In this document: piece after piece, positions 37,393 to 47,412 of the stretch
Layout of the letters: the number at the start of each line of letters is the position of its first letter
How positions within the stretch are numbered: position 1 is the first letter of the stretch
NCBI RefSeq assembly: GCF_018362975.1
Contig: NZ_CP074371.1
Location: forward strand, 5,890,001 to 5,954,000
Direction of reading: 5' to 3'
Length of the DNA stretch: 64,000 nt
Source: Nocardia tengchongensis
GTDB lineage: Bacteria; Actinomycetota; Actinomycetes; Mycobacteriales; Mycobacteriaceae
The notes under the pieces: generated by a model
Told to the model about the DNA's origin: nothing
The model's database searches: none
Seen by the model: the letters and a program-made list of their open reading frames with translations, nothing else
Made by a program: the position numbers and the translations under genes

Positions 37393-38265
37393 TCATACCC
37401 GGTCTTCGTCGAGGAGCTGACGGAGGCGGTGCGCGAAGGGTTCCGGCTGGCCGGGGTAGCCGGAGTCGGGACCGGTGAAACCGCCGTGGTGGCTGGGGAA
37501 CACGACGGCAGTCGAATCGAGCAGCGCCGCGGTCGCTTCCGCGGTGCGCCCGGTGAGGACCCCGGCGGATTCCGCACCGACACCGATGACGACGCGGGTC
37601 GGTGCGGCCCGGAGCGCGTCGATGTCGGGCGTGTACCCGGTGATGGCCCAGGAGAGGTCGGAGAGCAGCGGGTCGTCGCGGGTGCCGTCGTCCTCGGTGG
37701 GCATGCCGAACATGGCCGGATCGGCCGGCGGCTGCGCGAAGAAGGCGTCGGTGAACTCGCCCTGCCAGGAGGTGTACGCGATGAAGGCGGCCATGCCCGC
37801 GAACGAGCCCTTGGCCTGGTAGGCGTCACGAACCTGGGCCTGGCCGCGGGCCGCGGCGTCTGCGTCCGGGAGGACCGAGAGGATCGGGGGTTCGTGGGCC
37901 ACGAGGGTGGCGACATCGCCGGGGTGGGCGGTGACCAGCGCTAGCGCGGTGACCGCGCCGCCGCTGCTGGCGAACAGATCCACCGGGCCGAGGTTCAGCG
38001 CGGAGATCAGCGCGTGCACGTCCTCGGCCTGGACAATCGGGGAATTGTCGCTGCGCCCGTCTTTGCGGACACTGCGCCCGAGACCACGCGGGTCGTAGGT
38101 GATCACAGTGCGTTCCGGGAAATACGACGCCAATGCCGCGAAACCCTCGGCGGTCATGGGCTGGCCGATCATCAGCAGCGGCCGGTGCGAGCTCTCGGCC
38201 GGCGCGGGTCCCCGCAGGTCGTAGGCGAGGTCGACGTCGGGCAAAGCTAGAACGTGGTCGGTCAT
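37393..38265 (-). CDS. Alpha/beta hydrolase, copy 2 of an inverted pair
   Basis: 290 residues, same motifs as copy 1 (TVITYDPRGLGRS, DLFASSGGAV, VFPSHHGGFTGP) with differences concentrated at the N-terminus, residues 88-92 and 203-230. The two copies look recently duplicated. It lies upstream of the DHFR-family gene on the same strand and has a leader repeat of its own. Confidence 0.88.
   Translation of the reverse strand: MTDHVLALPDVDLAYDLRGPAPAESSHRPLLMIGQPMTAEGFAALASYFPERTVITYDPRGLGRSVRKDGRSDNSPIVQAEDVHALISALNLGPVDLFASSGGAVTALALVTAHPGDVATLVAHEPPILSVLPDADAAARGQAQVRDAYQAKGSFAGMAAFIAYTSWQGEFTDAFFAQPPADPAMFGMPTEDDGTRDDPLLSDLSWAITGYTPDIDALRAAPTRVVIGVGAESAGVLTGRTAEATAALLDSTAVVFPSHHGGFTGPDSGYPGQPEPFAHRLRQLLDEDRV
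37396..38265. repeat. Inverted-repeat arm 2 (hydrolase gene)
   Basis: Partner of 35022-35885, opposite orientation. Confidence 0.8.
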
Positions 38266-38277
38266 GAGGCAGCTGTT

Positions 38278-38349
38278 CCTCTCGGATGAGGGGGGCGGCG
38301 GGTCCGCCCTACCTCCTCATCGAACAGCGACGCGCCGAATCGACACGCG
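38278..38349 (-). repeat. Leader repeat copy 2 (before the hydrolase gene)
   Basis: Partner of 37307-37379. It contains GGGCGG (38293-38298) pairing with CCGCCC (38304-38309). Confidence 0.55.
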
Positions 38350-38369
38350 TGCCCACCGAAATGTCAGGA

Positions 38370-39356
38370 TCAGCCGAAGAGGGTGTGCCCGAGGGTGTTC
38401 AAGCCGAGGACCGAGTCGACCGCCAGGCCGCAGAAGACGACGGCGAGGTAGTTGTTGGACTGCAGGAACAGGCGCAGCGGCTTGACCGATTCGCCCTTGC
38501 GGACGCCGGAGTACAGCTGGTGGGCCATGAGCAGGAACCAGGCGCCGGCGACGAGGGCGGTGGCGGCGTAGATCACACCGGCGGCGGGGACCAGGGCGAA
38601 GGTCGCCAGGACGGTCAGCCAGGTGTAGATGACGATCTGCTTGGTGACGACCTGCTCGGTGGCCACGACCGGGAGCATCGGGACGCCCGCGGCCTTGTAG
38701 TCCTCCTTGTAGCGCATCGCCAGTGCCCAGGTGTGCGGCGGCGTCCAGAAGAAGATGACCAGGAACAGCACGATCGAGGGCCAGCCGATGGTGCCGGTGG
38801 CCGCGGACCAGCCGACCAGGGCGGGCATGCAGCCGGCCGCGCCGCCCCACACCACGTTCTGGGAGGTGCGGCGCTTGAGGCCGAGGGTGTAGACGAAGAC
38901 GTAGAACAGGATGGTCGCCACGACCAGCGCGCCGGAGAGCAGATTGGCCTGCCACCACAGCCACGCGAAGGACGCCAGTCCGAGGGTGACGCCGAAGACG
39001 AAGGCGTTGCGGGTGGGCACGGCCTCGCGGGCGAGCGGACGCTTGGAGGTCCGCTTCATCACCTTGTCGATGTCGGCGTCGGCGACACAGTTGAGGGTGT
39101 TGGCGCTGGCCGCACCCATCCAGCCACCGAACAGGGTGACCAGGATGAGCCGGATCTCGACCTCGCCGCGGCTGGCCAGCAGCATGGTGGGAATCGTTGC
39201 GACGAGCAGCAATTCGATGACCCGGGGCTTGGTGAGCGCGATGTAGGCGAGGACCCGCCTGGTCGCCGCCGCCAACGGGCCACTGCCCGTGACACGGTCG
39301 GCGAGCACCGCCCCGGAGGAGCCGTGAGCGCCACCCGGCTGTTGCCCAATCCCCAC
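38370..39356 (-). CDS. ctaB: Protoheme IX farnesyltransferase (heme O synthase)
   Basis: 328 residues from the GTG at 39356, which has a strong ribosome site (GAGGAGAAACA); an upstream ATG at 39380 is less likely. Polyprenyl-transferase motifs: [21 protein letters not shown] and the second Asp-rich type [16 protein letters not shown], with about nine membrane spans. It converts heme B to heme O, the substrate of CtaA. The divergent neighbour is tkt. The order is conserved with mycobacteria. Confidence 0.95.
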   Translation of the reverse strand: MGIGQQPGGAHGSSGAVLADRVTGSGPLAAATRRVLAYIALTKPRVIELLLVATIPTMLLASRGEVEIRLILVTLFGGWMGAASANTLNCVADADIDKVMKRTSKRPLAREAVPTRNAFVFGVTLGLASFAWLWWQANLLSGALVVATILFYVFVYTLGLKRRTSQNVVWGGAAGCMPALVGWSAATGTIGWPSIVLFLVIFFWTPPHTWALAMRYKEDYKAAGVPMLPVVATEQVVTKQIVIYTWLTVLATFALVPAAGVIYAATALVAGAWFLLMAHQLYSGVRKGESVKPLRLFLQSNNYLAVVFCGLAVDSVLGLNTLGHTLFG

Positions 39357-39750
39357 TGTTTCTCCTCGCACGCCGTGCATTATCCGATCCGGTCTGGAAT
39401 CCGCGGCGCGCGATCCAAACCCGATCCGGTGCGATATCCGGACACGGTGCGGCGCGGCCACTACTACACAGCATGGTAGACCCACGCCGACCATGCTCCC
39501 GACCAGGTCCACCTCGACGCGCACCGAGACCGGTTCGCGACGCGTCCACCGGCCAGTCACGAACAGGTCCGCGAAACGCCACGAACCAACGACACGGCGG
39601 ACGGTGATTGTGGGTTCGGGTATGAGCACGAAACGCCGCCCTTTAGGGTGGTTGTAGATCGGTGCGGCCGCGTCGCACCCGGATCGAACGCAGCGACTCC
39701 CCGCAGCCCACAACCGCATCATTGACGAGAACGTCAGGAGAACCTCGGTC
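39357..39750. other. Divergent ctaB-tkt promoter region
   Basis: 394 bp without a credible gene. It contains CTAC-TACACAGCATG-GTAG (39461-39479), an imperfect inverted repeat, and TAGGGT about 100 nt before the tkt start. The promoters of ctaB and of the pentose-phosphate operon must lie here. Confidence 0.5.
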
Positions 39751-41892
39751 GTGTCAGTCACAGACGACATCCGCGCGCTCACTCAGCCGAACCACCCCAC
39801 CGACTGGACCGATCTGGACACCAGAGCCGTCGACACGGCCCGGATCCTCGCCGCCGACGCGGTCCAGAACGCCGGCAACGGCCACCGGGCACCGCGATGA
39901 GCCTTGCCCCGTTGGCGTACACGCTGTTCCAGCGCGTGATGCGGCTGGATCCGGCCGATCCGGCGTGGGTGGGTCGCGACCGGTTCGTGCTGTCGTGCGG
40001 CCACTCCAGCCTCACCCTGTACGTGCAGCTGTACCTGGCGGGTATGGGCCTCGAGCTGACCGATCTCGAGCACCTGCGCAAGTGGGGTTCGCTGACTCCG
40101 GGCCACCCGGAGTACCGCCACACCGACCACGTCGAGATCACCACCGGCCCGCTGGGTCAGGGTCTGGCCTCCGCGGTCGGCATGGCGATGGCGTCGCGGC
40201 GCGAGCGCGGCCTGTTCGATCCCGAAGCGGCACAGGGCAAGAGTGCGTTCGATCACTTCATCTATGTCATCGCCTCCGACGGTGACATGGAGGAGGGCGT
40301 CACCTCCGAGGCGTCCTCGCTGGCGGGCACCCAGCAGCTGGGCAACCTGATCGTCTTCTACGACGACAACAAGATCTCCATCGAGGACGACACCCGCATC
40401 GCCTTCACCGAGGACACCGCGGCGCGCTACGAGGCCTACGGCTGGCATGTGCAGACCGTCGAGGGCGGCGAGGACGTCACCGGCATCGAGGCCGCCGTCG
40501 CCGCCGCGCAGGCCGTGACCGACAAGCCGTCGATCATCCTGCTGCGCACCATCATCGGCTACCCGGCCCCCACCAAGATGAACACCGGTTCCTCGCACGG
40601 CGCCGCGCTGGGCGTCGACGAGGTCGCGGCCACCAAGAAGATCCTGGGCTTCGACCCGGACAAGAGCTTCGACGTGGACGCCGCGGTGATCGCGCACTCG
40701 CGCGCCAATGTCGCCGACCGCGCCAAGGCCATCCGGGCCGCCTGGCAGGAGCAGTTCGAGGCGTGGGCCGCGGCCAACCCCGACAACAAAGGCGCTGTTC
40801 GACCGGCTGCAGGAGCGCGCGCTGCCCGCCGGCTGGACCGAGACCCTGCCGATCCACGAGGCCGGCAAGGCCATGGCGACCCGCAAGGCGTCCGGTGCGG
40901 TGCTGGCCGCGCTGGCCCCGGTGCTGCCGGAGCTGTGGGGCGGTTCTGCCGACCTCGCGGAGTCGAACAACACCACCATGCCGGGTGCGGCGTCCTTCGG
41001 CCCGGAGTCCATCTCCACCGGCGCCTGGAAGGCCAACCCGTACGGCCGGACCCTGCACTTCGGTGTGCGTGAGCACGCGATGGGCTCGATCCTCAACGGC
41101 ATCGCGCTGCACGGCCCGACCCGCCCCTACGGCGGCACCTTCCTGGTGTTCTCCGACTACATGCGCCCCGCGGTGCGCCTGGGCGCGCTGATGCGCACCC
41201 CGGTCACCTACGTGTGGACCCACGACTCCATCGGTCTGGGCGAGGACGGCCCGACCCACCAGCCGATCGAGCACCTGGCCGCGCTGCGCGCGATCCCGGG
41301 CCTGAACGTGGTCCGCCCCGGTGACGCCAACGAGACCACCTACGCCTGGCGCACCATCCTGGAACGGGACAGCGCCGAACGGCATTCGCACTTCCTGGTT
41401 TCCGACGCCCCGCACCAGGACGGCCCGTCCGCGCTGGCGCTGACCCGTCAGGATCTGCCGATCCAGGAGGGCACCAGCTACGAGGGCGTCCGCAAGGGCG
41501 GCTACATCCTGGCCGAATCCTCCACCGGCACACCGCAGGTAATCCTGATCGCCACCGGTTCGGAACTGCAGCTCGCGGTCGACGCGCGCGCTACGCTCGA
41601 GGCACAGGGCATCGGCACCCGCGTGGTGTCCATGCCGTGTGTGGAGTGGTTCGACGCGCAGGAACAGTCCTACCGCGACGAGGTGCTGCCGCCGTCGGTG
41701 CGGGCCCGCGTCACGGTCGAGGCAGGCATCGCGATGCCGTGGCACCGTTTCACCGGTGACGCCGGTGAGAACGTGTCCATCGAGCACTTCGGTGCCTCGG
41801 CCGATTTCAAGACGCTGTTCCGCGAGTTCGGCATCACCACCGACGCCGTCGTCGCCGCTGCCACCCGCTCGCTTGCCAAGGTGAAGGGATAG
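39751..41892 (+). CDS. tkt: Transketolase, with two compensating one-base frameshifts
   Basis: 713 residues once corrected. First shift: GCCACCGGGC at 39881-39890 lacks one C, breaking NAGNGHPGTAM, the conserved motif. Second: an extra G after AAA at 40788-40792 breaks AANPDNKALFDRL. Thiamine motif: [21 protein letters not shown]. The pyrimidine-binding and C-terminal domains follow ([21 protein letters not shown]). It moves two-carbon units in the pentose-phosphate pathway. GTG start, AGGAG upstream. Since the gene is essential in these bacteria, the shifts are almost certainly sequence errors. Confidence 0.9.
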
Positions 41893-41897
41893 TTGTC

Positions 41898-43028
41898 ATG
41901 ACCCAGAACACGAACACCGCGGCCTTGTCGGCCGCCGGGGTTTCGGTGTGGCTGGACGATCTGTCGCGTGACCGCATCAAGTCCGGAAACCTCCAGGGCC
42001 TGATCGACTCCCGCAATGTCGTCGGCGTCACCACCAACCCGACCATCTTCCAGGGCGCGTTGTCCTCGGGCCACGCCTACGACGAGCAGGTCGACGAGCT
42101 CGCCGCGCGCGGCGCGGACGTCGACTCGGCCATCCGCACCATCACCACCGATGACGTGCGCGCGGCCTGCGACATCTTCGCCGACGTCTTCGCCGCCTCG
42201 AAGGGCGTCGACGGCCGGGTCTCCATCGAGGTCGACCCGCGCCTGGCCTTCGACACCGACGGCACGGTGGCCCAGGCCATCGAGCTGTGGAAGATCGTGG
42301 ACCGCCCCAACCTGCTGATCAAGATCCCGGCGACCGAGGCGGGCCTGCCCGCCATCACCCGGGTGATCTCCGAGGGCATCAGCGTGAACGTGACGCTGAT
42401 CTTCTCGGTGCAGCGCTACATCGCGGTGATGGGCGCCTACCTCGACGGTCTGCGCAACGCCAACACCGCCGGGCACGACCTCGCCAAGATCCATTCCGTC
42501 GCTTCGTTCTTCGTGTCCCGCGTGGACTCCGAGATCGACAAGCGGCTCGAGGCCATCGGCACCGACGCGGCGCTCGCGCTGCGCGGCAAGGCCGGAATCG
42601 CCAACGCGCGCTTGGCCTATGCCGCCTACCGCGACGTGTTCGACGGCGGCGCCCACACCGACGTCTACGCCAAGCTGTCCTCGGCGGGCGGCAACAAGCA
42701 GCGCGCGCTGTGGGCCTCGACCGGTGTGAAGAACCCGGAATACCCCGACACCATGTACATCACGCAGCTGGTGGGCCCGGACACGGTCAACACGCTGCCG
42801 GAGAAGACCCTCGAGGCCTTCGCCGATCACGGTGTGCTGGAAGGCAATCGCCTCGACGGCCTGGCCGCCGACGCGCAGCAGGTGTTCGACCAGCTGGTCG
42901 CTGCCGGGATCGACCTCGACGAGGTCTTCGGGGTGCTCGAGACCGAGGGCGTCGACAAGTTCGTCACCTCCTGGCAGGACCTGCTCGTCGCCACCACCGA
43001 AAAGCTGCAGGTCGCAGGGGGCAACTGA
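41898..43028 (+). CDS. tal: Transaldolase
   Basis: 376 residues, class typical of actinobacteria (fused-type length 370-380). The Schiff-base Lys142 lies in [18 protein letters not shown], and [14 protein letters not shown] at the N-terminus is the signature. It moves three-carbon dihydroxyacetone units. Starts 5 nt after tkt stops. Confidence 0.96.
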   Translation: MTQNTNTAALSAAGVSVWLDDLSRDRIKSGNLQGLIDSRNVVGVTTNPTIFQGALSSGHAYDEQVDELAARGADVDSAIRTITTDDVRAACDIFADVFAASKGVDGRVSIEVDPRLAFDTDGTVAQAIELWKIVDRPNLLIKIPATEAGLPAITRVISEGISVNVTLIFSVQRYIAVMGAYLDGLRNANTAGHDLAKIHSVASFFVSRVDSEIDKRLEAIGTDAALALRGKAGIANARLAYAAYRDVFDGGAHTDVYAKLSSAGGNKQRALWASTGVKNPEYPDTMYITQLVGPDTVNTLPEKTLEAFADHGVLEGNRLDGLAADAQQVFDQLVAAGIDLDEVFGVLETEGVDKFVTSWQDLLVATTEKLQVAGGN

Positions 43029-43030
43029 CC

Positions 43031-44593
43031 GTGACTCGCGCGGCGACGACGGTCGCGATGCCGAACCCGCTGCGCGATGATCGCGACAGCCGGGTGCCCC
43101 GCATCGCCGGACCGTGCAACGTGGTGATATTCGGCGTTACCGGTGACCTGTCGCGGCGCAAGGTGCTGCCGGCCGTCTACGATCTGGCCAACCGGGGGCT
43201 GCTGCCCCCGGGCTTCTCGCTGATCGGCTTCGCGCGCCGGGACTGGACCGACGAGGACTTCGCGAACCTGGTTCACGAGTCGGTGACCTCCTCGGCGCGC
43301 ACTCCCTACCGGGAGGAGGTGTGGCAGCAGCTCAAGGAGGGTCTGCGTTTCGTTCGCGGCACGTTCGAGGACGACGCGGCCTTCCACAAGCTGGCCACCA
43401 CCCTCAAGGATCTGGACCGGGATCGCGGGACGGGCGGCAATACCGCCTTCTACCTGTCGATTCCGCCCAGCGACTTCCCCATCGTGCTGGAGCAGCTGTC
43501 CAAGAACGGGCTCGCCAAGCCGACCGATTCCCCTGCGGGGCAACCGGGTCCGTGGCGGCGAGTGGTGATCGAGAAGCCGTTCGGGCACGACCTGAACAGC
43601 GCGCAGGAACTCAACGCGCTGGTCAACACGGTGTTCCCGGAGCGGTCGGTGTTCCGCATCGACCACTACCTGGGCAAGGAGACGGTGCAGAACATTCTGG
43701 CGCTGCGCTTCGCCAACCAGCTGTGGGATCCCATCTGGAACGCCAACTATGTCGACCACGTGCAGATCACCATGGCCGAGGACATCGGTTTGGGCGGGCG
43801 CGCGGGCTATTACGACGGGATCGGCGCGGCCCGCGACGTCATCCAGAACCACCTGTTGCAGCTGCTGGCGTTGACCGCCATGGAAGAGCCGGTGAGCTTC
43901 CAGCCCAAGCAGTTGCAGATCGAGAAGATCAAGGTGCTCTCGGCGACCAAACTCGTTGCGCCCCTGGACGAGACGACCGCGCGCGGGCAGTACACGGCGG
44001 GCTGGCAGGGCAGTGAGCCGGTGGTGGGCCTGTTGCAGGAGGAGGGTTTCGACCCCAACTCCCGCACCGAGACCTACGCCGCCATCACCCTGTCGGTCGC
44101 GACCCGCCGCTGGGCGGGTGTGCCGTTCTACCTGCGCACCGGCAAACGTCTGGGCCGCCGCGTCACCGAGATCGCGGTGGTGTTCAAGCGGGCCCCGCAC
44201 CTGCCGTTCGACCAGACCATGACCGAGGAACTCGGGCAGAACGCGCTGGTCATCCGGGTGCAGCCGGACGAGGGCATCACCATGCGATTCGGGTCCAAGG
44301 TGCCCGGGTCGTCGATGGAGGTGCGCGACGTGAACATGGACTTCAGCTACGGCGAGGCCTTCACCGAGGACTCCCCCGAGGCGTACGAGCGGCTCATCCT
44401 GGATGTGCTGCTCGGGGTGCCGTCGCTGTTCCCGGTCAACGAGGAGGTCGAATTGTCTTGGCGCATCCTCGATCCCGCGCTGGCGCACTGGGCCGAGACC
44501 GGTAAGCCCGATCCGTACGAGGCCGGCGGCTGGGGTCCGGAGTCCGCCGACGAGATGCTCGCGCGCAGCGGGCGGGAATGGCGGCGACCGTGA
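43031..44593 (+). CDS. zwf: Glucose-6-phosphate 1-dehydrogenase
   Basis: 520 residues. The coenzyme loop is NVVIFGVTGDLSRRKVLPAVY, the substrate Lys is in VVIEKPFGHDLNSA, and the active-site signature is RIDHYLGKETVQNIL. It starts with GTG at 43031, 2 nt after the tal stop. It makes 6-phosphogluconolactone and NADPH, and its activity in actinobacteria depends on OpcA, encoded next. Confidence 0.96.
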   Translation: MTRAATTVAMPNPLRDDRDSRVPRIAGPCNVVIFGVTGDLSRRKVLPAVYDLANRGLLPPGFSLIGFARRDWTDEDFANLVHESVTSSARTPYREEVWQQLKEGLRFVRGTFEDDAAFHKLATTLKDLDRDRGTGGNTAFYLSIPPSDFPIVLEQLSKNGLAKPTDSPAGQPGPWRRVVIEKPFGHDLNSAQELNALVNTVFPERSVFRIDHYLGKETVQNILALRFANQLWDPIWNANYVDHVQITMAEDIGLGGRAGYYDGIGAARDVIQNHLLQLLALTAMEEPVSFQPKQLQIEKIKVLSATKLVAPLDETTARGQYTAGWQGSEPVVGLLQEEGFDPNSRTETYAAITLSVATRRWAGVPFYLRTGKRLGRRVTEIAVVFKRAPHLPFDQTMTEELGQNALVIRVQPDEGITMRFGSKVPGSSMEVRDVNMDFSYGEAFTEDSPEAYERLILDVLLGVPSLFPVNEEVELSWRILDPALAHWAETGKPDPYEAGGWGPESADEMLARSGREWRRP

Positions 44594-45498
44594 TCATCGA
44601 CATGCCCGACACCGACACCCGCGAGGTGTCGAAACGTCTTGTACAGCTGCGGGAATCCAATGGCGTGGTCACCATGGGCCGGGTGCTCACCCTCGTGGTG
44701 TGCACGCTCGACAGCTCCGAGGCCGAGGACGCCATCGATGCCGCCAATGACGCCAGCCGCGAGCACCCCTGCCGGGTGATCGTGCTGGCGCGCGGTGACC
44801 GCATGGCCGAGACCCGGCTGGACGCCCAGATCCGCGTCGGCGGTGACGCCGGGGCGGCCGAGGTGATCGTGCTGCGGTTGCAGGGCGATCTGGTGCCGCA
44901 CGAGGCCAGCGTGGTGATCCCGTTCCTGCTGCCCGACACCCCCGTGGTGGCGTGGTGGCCGCGGGGCGCGCCGGAGTTCCCGTCGAAGGATTCGGTGGGC
45001 CGGCTGGCCACGCGCCGTATCACCGACGCCACCTTCGCGGCCGATCCGCAGGCCACCATCAAGGGCCGGCGCCACTCGTATGCGACCGGTGACACCGATC
45101 TGGCGTGGAGCCGGGTCACCTACTGGCGGGCGCTGCTGGCGGCGGCGCTCGACGAGGCCCCGTTCGAAACCGTTGAGTCGGTGACGATTTCGGGCTTGAA
45201 GGAAGAACCGGCGCTGGACATGCTGGCCGGGTGGCTGGCCGCGCGCCTGGACTGCCCGGTGGTGCGGCGCACCGGCGAGCTGAAGGTGGAGATGCACCGT
45301 CCGACGGTGTCGATCGCCATCTCCCGCCCGCAGCACGGCCGCACCGCGACTCTGTCCCGGACCGGCGAACCCGACCAGCGTTTCGCGCTGGCGCGGCGCG
45401 AGACCAAGGACTGCCTGGCCGAGGAGCTGCGTCATCTCGACGCCGACGACATCTACGCCGAGGCCCTCACCGGAATCGAAAGGGTGACCTATGAGTAA
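44590..45498 (+). CDS. opcA: OpcA, glucose-6-phosphate dehydrogenase assembly protein
   Basis: 302 residues from the GTG at 44590, which overlaps the zwf stop (GTGA); an ATG at 44578 would add four residues. The family pattern LRESNGVVTMGRVLTLVVCT, VVIPFLLPDTPVVAWWPRGAP and ITDATFAADPQ is seen. It binds Zwf and activates it; not an enzyme by itself. Confidence 0.95.
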   Translation: MIIDMPDTDTREVSKRLVQLRESNGVVTMGRVLTLVVCTLDSSEAEDAIDAANDASREHPCRVIVLARGDRMAETRLDAQIRVGGDAGAAEVIVLRLQGDLVPHEASVVIPFLLPDTPVVAWWPRGAPEFPSKDSVGRLATRRITDATFAADPQATIKGRRHSYATGDTDLAWSRVTYWRALLAAALDEAPFETVESVTISGLKEEPALDMLAGWLAARLDCPVVRRTGELKVEMHRPTVSIAISRPQHGRTATLSRTGEPDQRFALARRETKDCLAEELRHLDADDIYAEALTGIERVTYE

Positions 45499-46228
45499 GC
45501 CCGCCGTCACGGAAACTTTCAGCACCGTCGATGATCTGGTGGCCGCCGCGGCCGCCCGTTTCGTCGCCGACGTGGTGGAGGCCCAGCGCCTGCGCGGTTC
45601 CGCCTCGGTGGTCCTGACCGGCGGCGGCACCGGCATCGCCCTGCTGGAACTGGTGCGCAAGGCGCCGGGCGACATCGACTGGGGCAAGCTCGACGTCTTC
45701 TGGGGCGACGAGCGTTTCGTGCCCACCGGCGACCCGGAGCGCAACGAGCTGCAGGCCCGCCACGCCCTGCTCGACCACGTCCCGGTCGACCCGGCCCGCG
45801 TGCACCCGACCGAGACCTCCAGCGGCGACTACCCGGACCCGCTGGAAGCCGCCGGCGAGTACGCGGCCACCGTGCACGCCCACCTGGCCGAGCACGGCGC
45901 GTTCGACCTGCACCTGCTCGGCATGGGCGGGGAAGGCCACATCAACTCGCTGTTCCCGCACACCGACGCCACCCGCGAGGAACACGAACTGGTTGTCGCC
46001 GAAACCAATTCGCCCAAGCCGCCCGCGGTCCGCGTCACCCTGACGCTGCCCGCGATCCGCAAGTCGCGCCACGTCATGCTGATCGTCTCCGGCGAGGCCA
46101 AGGCCGCCGCGGTGGCCGCCGCCCTCAACGGCGCGTCCCCGCTCGACATTCCGGCGGCCGGTGCGATCGGCACCGAGTCCACCACCTGGCTGCTGGACGA
46201 GTCGGCCGCGGCGGACCTGCCGCGCTAG
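45491..46228 (+). CDS. pgl: 6-Phosphogluconolactonase
   Basis: 245 residues, DevB/SOL family. VVLTGGGTGIALLELVRK, VFWGDERFVPTGDPERN and LLGMGGEGHINSLFPHTDAT are the sugar-phosphate motifs. It hydrolyses the lactone made by Zwf. Overlaps opcA by 8 nt; the operon ends at the 19-bp hairpin 46236-46277. Confidence 0.96.
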   Translation: MSKPAVTETFSTVDDLVAAAAARFVADVVEAQRLRGSASVVLTGGGTGIALLELVRKAPGDIDWGKLDVFWGDERFVPTGDPERNELQARHALLDHVPVDPARVHPTETSSGDYPDPLEAAGEYAATVHAHLAEHGAFDLHLLGMGGEGHINSLFPHTDATREEHELVVAETNSPKPPAVRVTLTLPAIRKSRHVMLIVSGEAKAAAVAAALNGASPLDIPAAGAIGTESTTWLLDESAAADLPR

Positions 46229-46235
46229 CTCACCA

Positions 46236-46277
46236 CCGAACGGCGGGCCGGATCACGCGATCCGGCCCGCCGTTCGG
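46236..46277 (+). terminator. 19-bp perfect hairpin after the pentose-phosphate operon
   Basis: CCGAACGGCGGGCCGGATC (46236-46254) pairs completely with its complement at 46259-46277; loop ACGC. No T-tract follows, but the stem starts only 8 nt after the pgl stop. Confidence 0.85.
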
Positions 46278-46409
46278 CGTTCCCGGACCTGGGCATCGGC
46301 CGGTGTTCCCTCCCCGTGTAAACGCGTAGTCGACTACTCGCGATTAGCTGGTAGGACGCGCTTAGCGTCGACCACACGTCGAAGGGTTCGGCGCACGGAG
46401 GGGAAGACC

Positions 46410-47204
46410 ATGATCGACATCATCACCTTGCGCGGCACCGGGGAGCAGCGCAATTCGGATGGGACACCGGCGGGGATGCTGCACGATGTCGCCAAACTGC
46501 TGGACACCCACAAATTCAGCACCTTCGAGCCGGATTGGCCGGCGTCGATCGGGCCGGTCCCGAGCGAGTGGGGCCCGTCGCTGAACACCTCGGTGCGGCT
46601 GGGCGTCGCGGCCGGGGTCAAGGCGATCCAGGATTCGCCGAATGTGTGCGGTTTGCTCAGCTATTCGCTGGGCGGGATCGTGGCGAGCACGATCCTGCAG
46701 GGCGTGCAAGCGGGCATCTACACCAATGTCGACGGCTCCCCACTGGAGATCGCGTTCGTGGTGAACATCGCGAACCCCATGCGGCGGGCCGGACAATCGG
46801 TCGGAAACCTCTGCCCGGCAACGACATACGGCCTGCACGGCCAGCGCGGCGCCTGGCCGGCGGGAATCCACGTCCGGGAATACGCCAATCCCGGCGACAT
46901 CATCACCTCCTCCCCCGGCGACTCACCGCTGCGCGGCATCGACACCTCGATCTCGCCGTTCTCCCTGGTCGAGGGCGCCCGCATCGGGAATCTGACCCAG
47001 TTCGTCTTCAACGAGCTGCTGGAATTCCTGATGCAGAACCCGGTCGCGAACCTGAACCGGTACGAGGCCGCCGTGCGTGGAATGATCGGCTACCTCGCGC
47101 CCTGGCCCGACGGTCAACACGTGCTGTACTCCGGCCACACCATGCCGGGCACGAACGTGTTGTGGACGACCCACGCGGCGGACTACCTCAACACCCATTT
47201 CTGA
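46410..47204 (+). CDS. Lysin-B/cutinase-like serine esterase
   Basis: 264 residues. The N-terminus IITLRGTGEQRNSDGTPAGML supplies the oxyanion loop found in mycobacteriophage lysin B and cutinases (RGTGE). CGLLSYSLGGIVASTILQ carries the nucleophile Ser (about residue 91; the family usually has GYSQG). A C-terminal catalytic His is likely in VLYSGHTMPGTNVLW. Lysin B cleaves mycolyl-arabinogalactan esters. No signal peptide; GGAGGGGAAG precedes the ATG. It could be a domesticated phage enzyme or a PE-PPE-type esterase. Confidence 0.65.
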   Translation: MIDIITLRGTGEQRNSDGTPAGMLHDVAKLLDTHKFSTFEPDWPASIGPVPSEWGPSLNTSVRLGVAAGVKAIQDSPNVCGLLSYSLGGIVASTILQGVQAGIYTNVDGSPLEIAFVVNIANPMRRAGQSVGNLCPATTYGLHGQRGAWPAGIHVREYANPGDIITSSPGDSPLRGIDTSISPFSLVEGARIGNLTQFVFNELLEFLMQNPVANLNRYEAAVRGMIGYLAPWPDGQHVLYSGHTMPGTNVLWTTHAADYLNTHF

Positions 47205-47243
47205 ACCGGTGACGCGCTGAACCCGCGTCCCGGCTACCCGCGC

Positions 47244-47273
47244 AGGGCGGACCCGTACCGACGGGTCCGCTCT
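47244..47273 (+). terminator. Hairpin after the lysin-B-like gene
   Basis: GCGGACCCGT (47247-47256) / ACGGGTCCGC (47261-47270), extended to 13 bp with a G-T pair, loop ACCG; TCTGTG follows. Confidence 0.7.
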
Positions 47274-47337
47274 GTGCACGCATCGAACGACCGTCCCTGG
47301 TCAGCACGATTGCCGCCGAGCCCGCGAATCATGATCA

Positions 47338-47354
47338 GCGAACTATAAGTTCGC
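47338..47354. promoter_or_regulatory. Palindromic operator before the FAD oxidase gene
   Basis: GCGAACT-ATA-AGTTCGC, perfect 7-bp arms with a 3-bp centre; 58 nt before the ATG. The regulator is not encoded next to it. Confidence 0.5.
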
Positions 47355-47412
47355 GCCAAGCGGGCTGCGGTCTGATGGATTCCGATCAACACCAACGATT
47401 TTCAGGAGTGAT

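Noticed and set aside
46326..46337. GTAGTCGACTAC palindrome before the lysin-B-like gene as an operator
   Set aside because: Twelve bp only, contains a restriction-type core and has no second copy or adjacent regulator; too weak to list.
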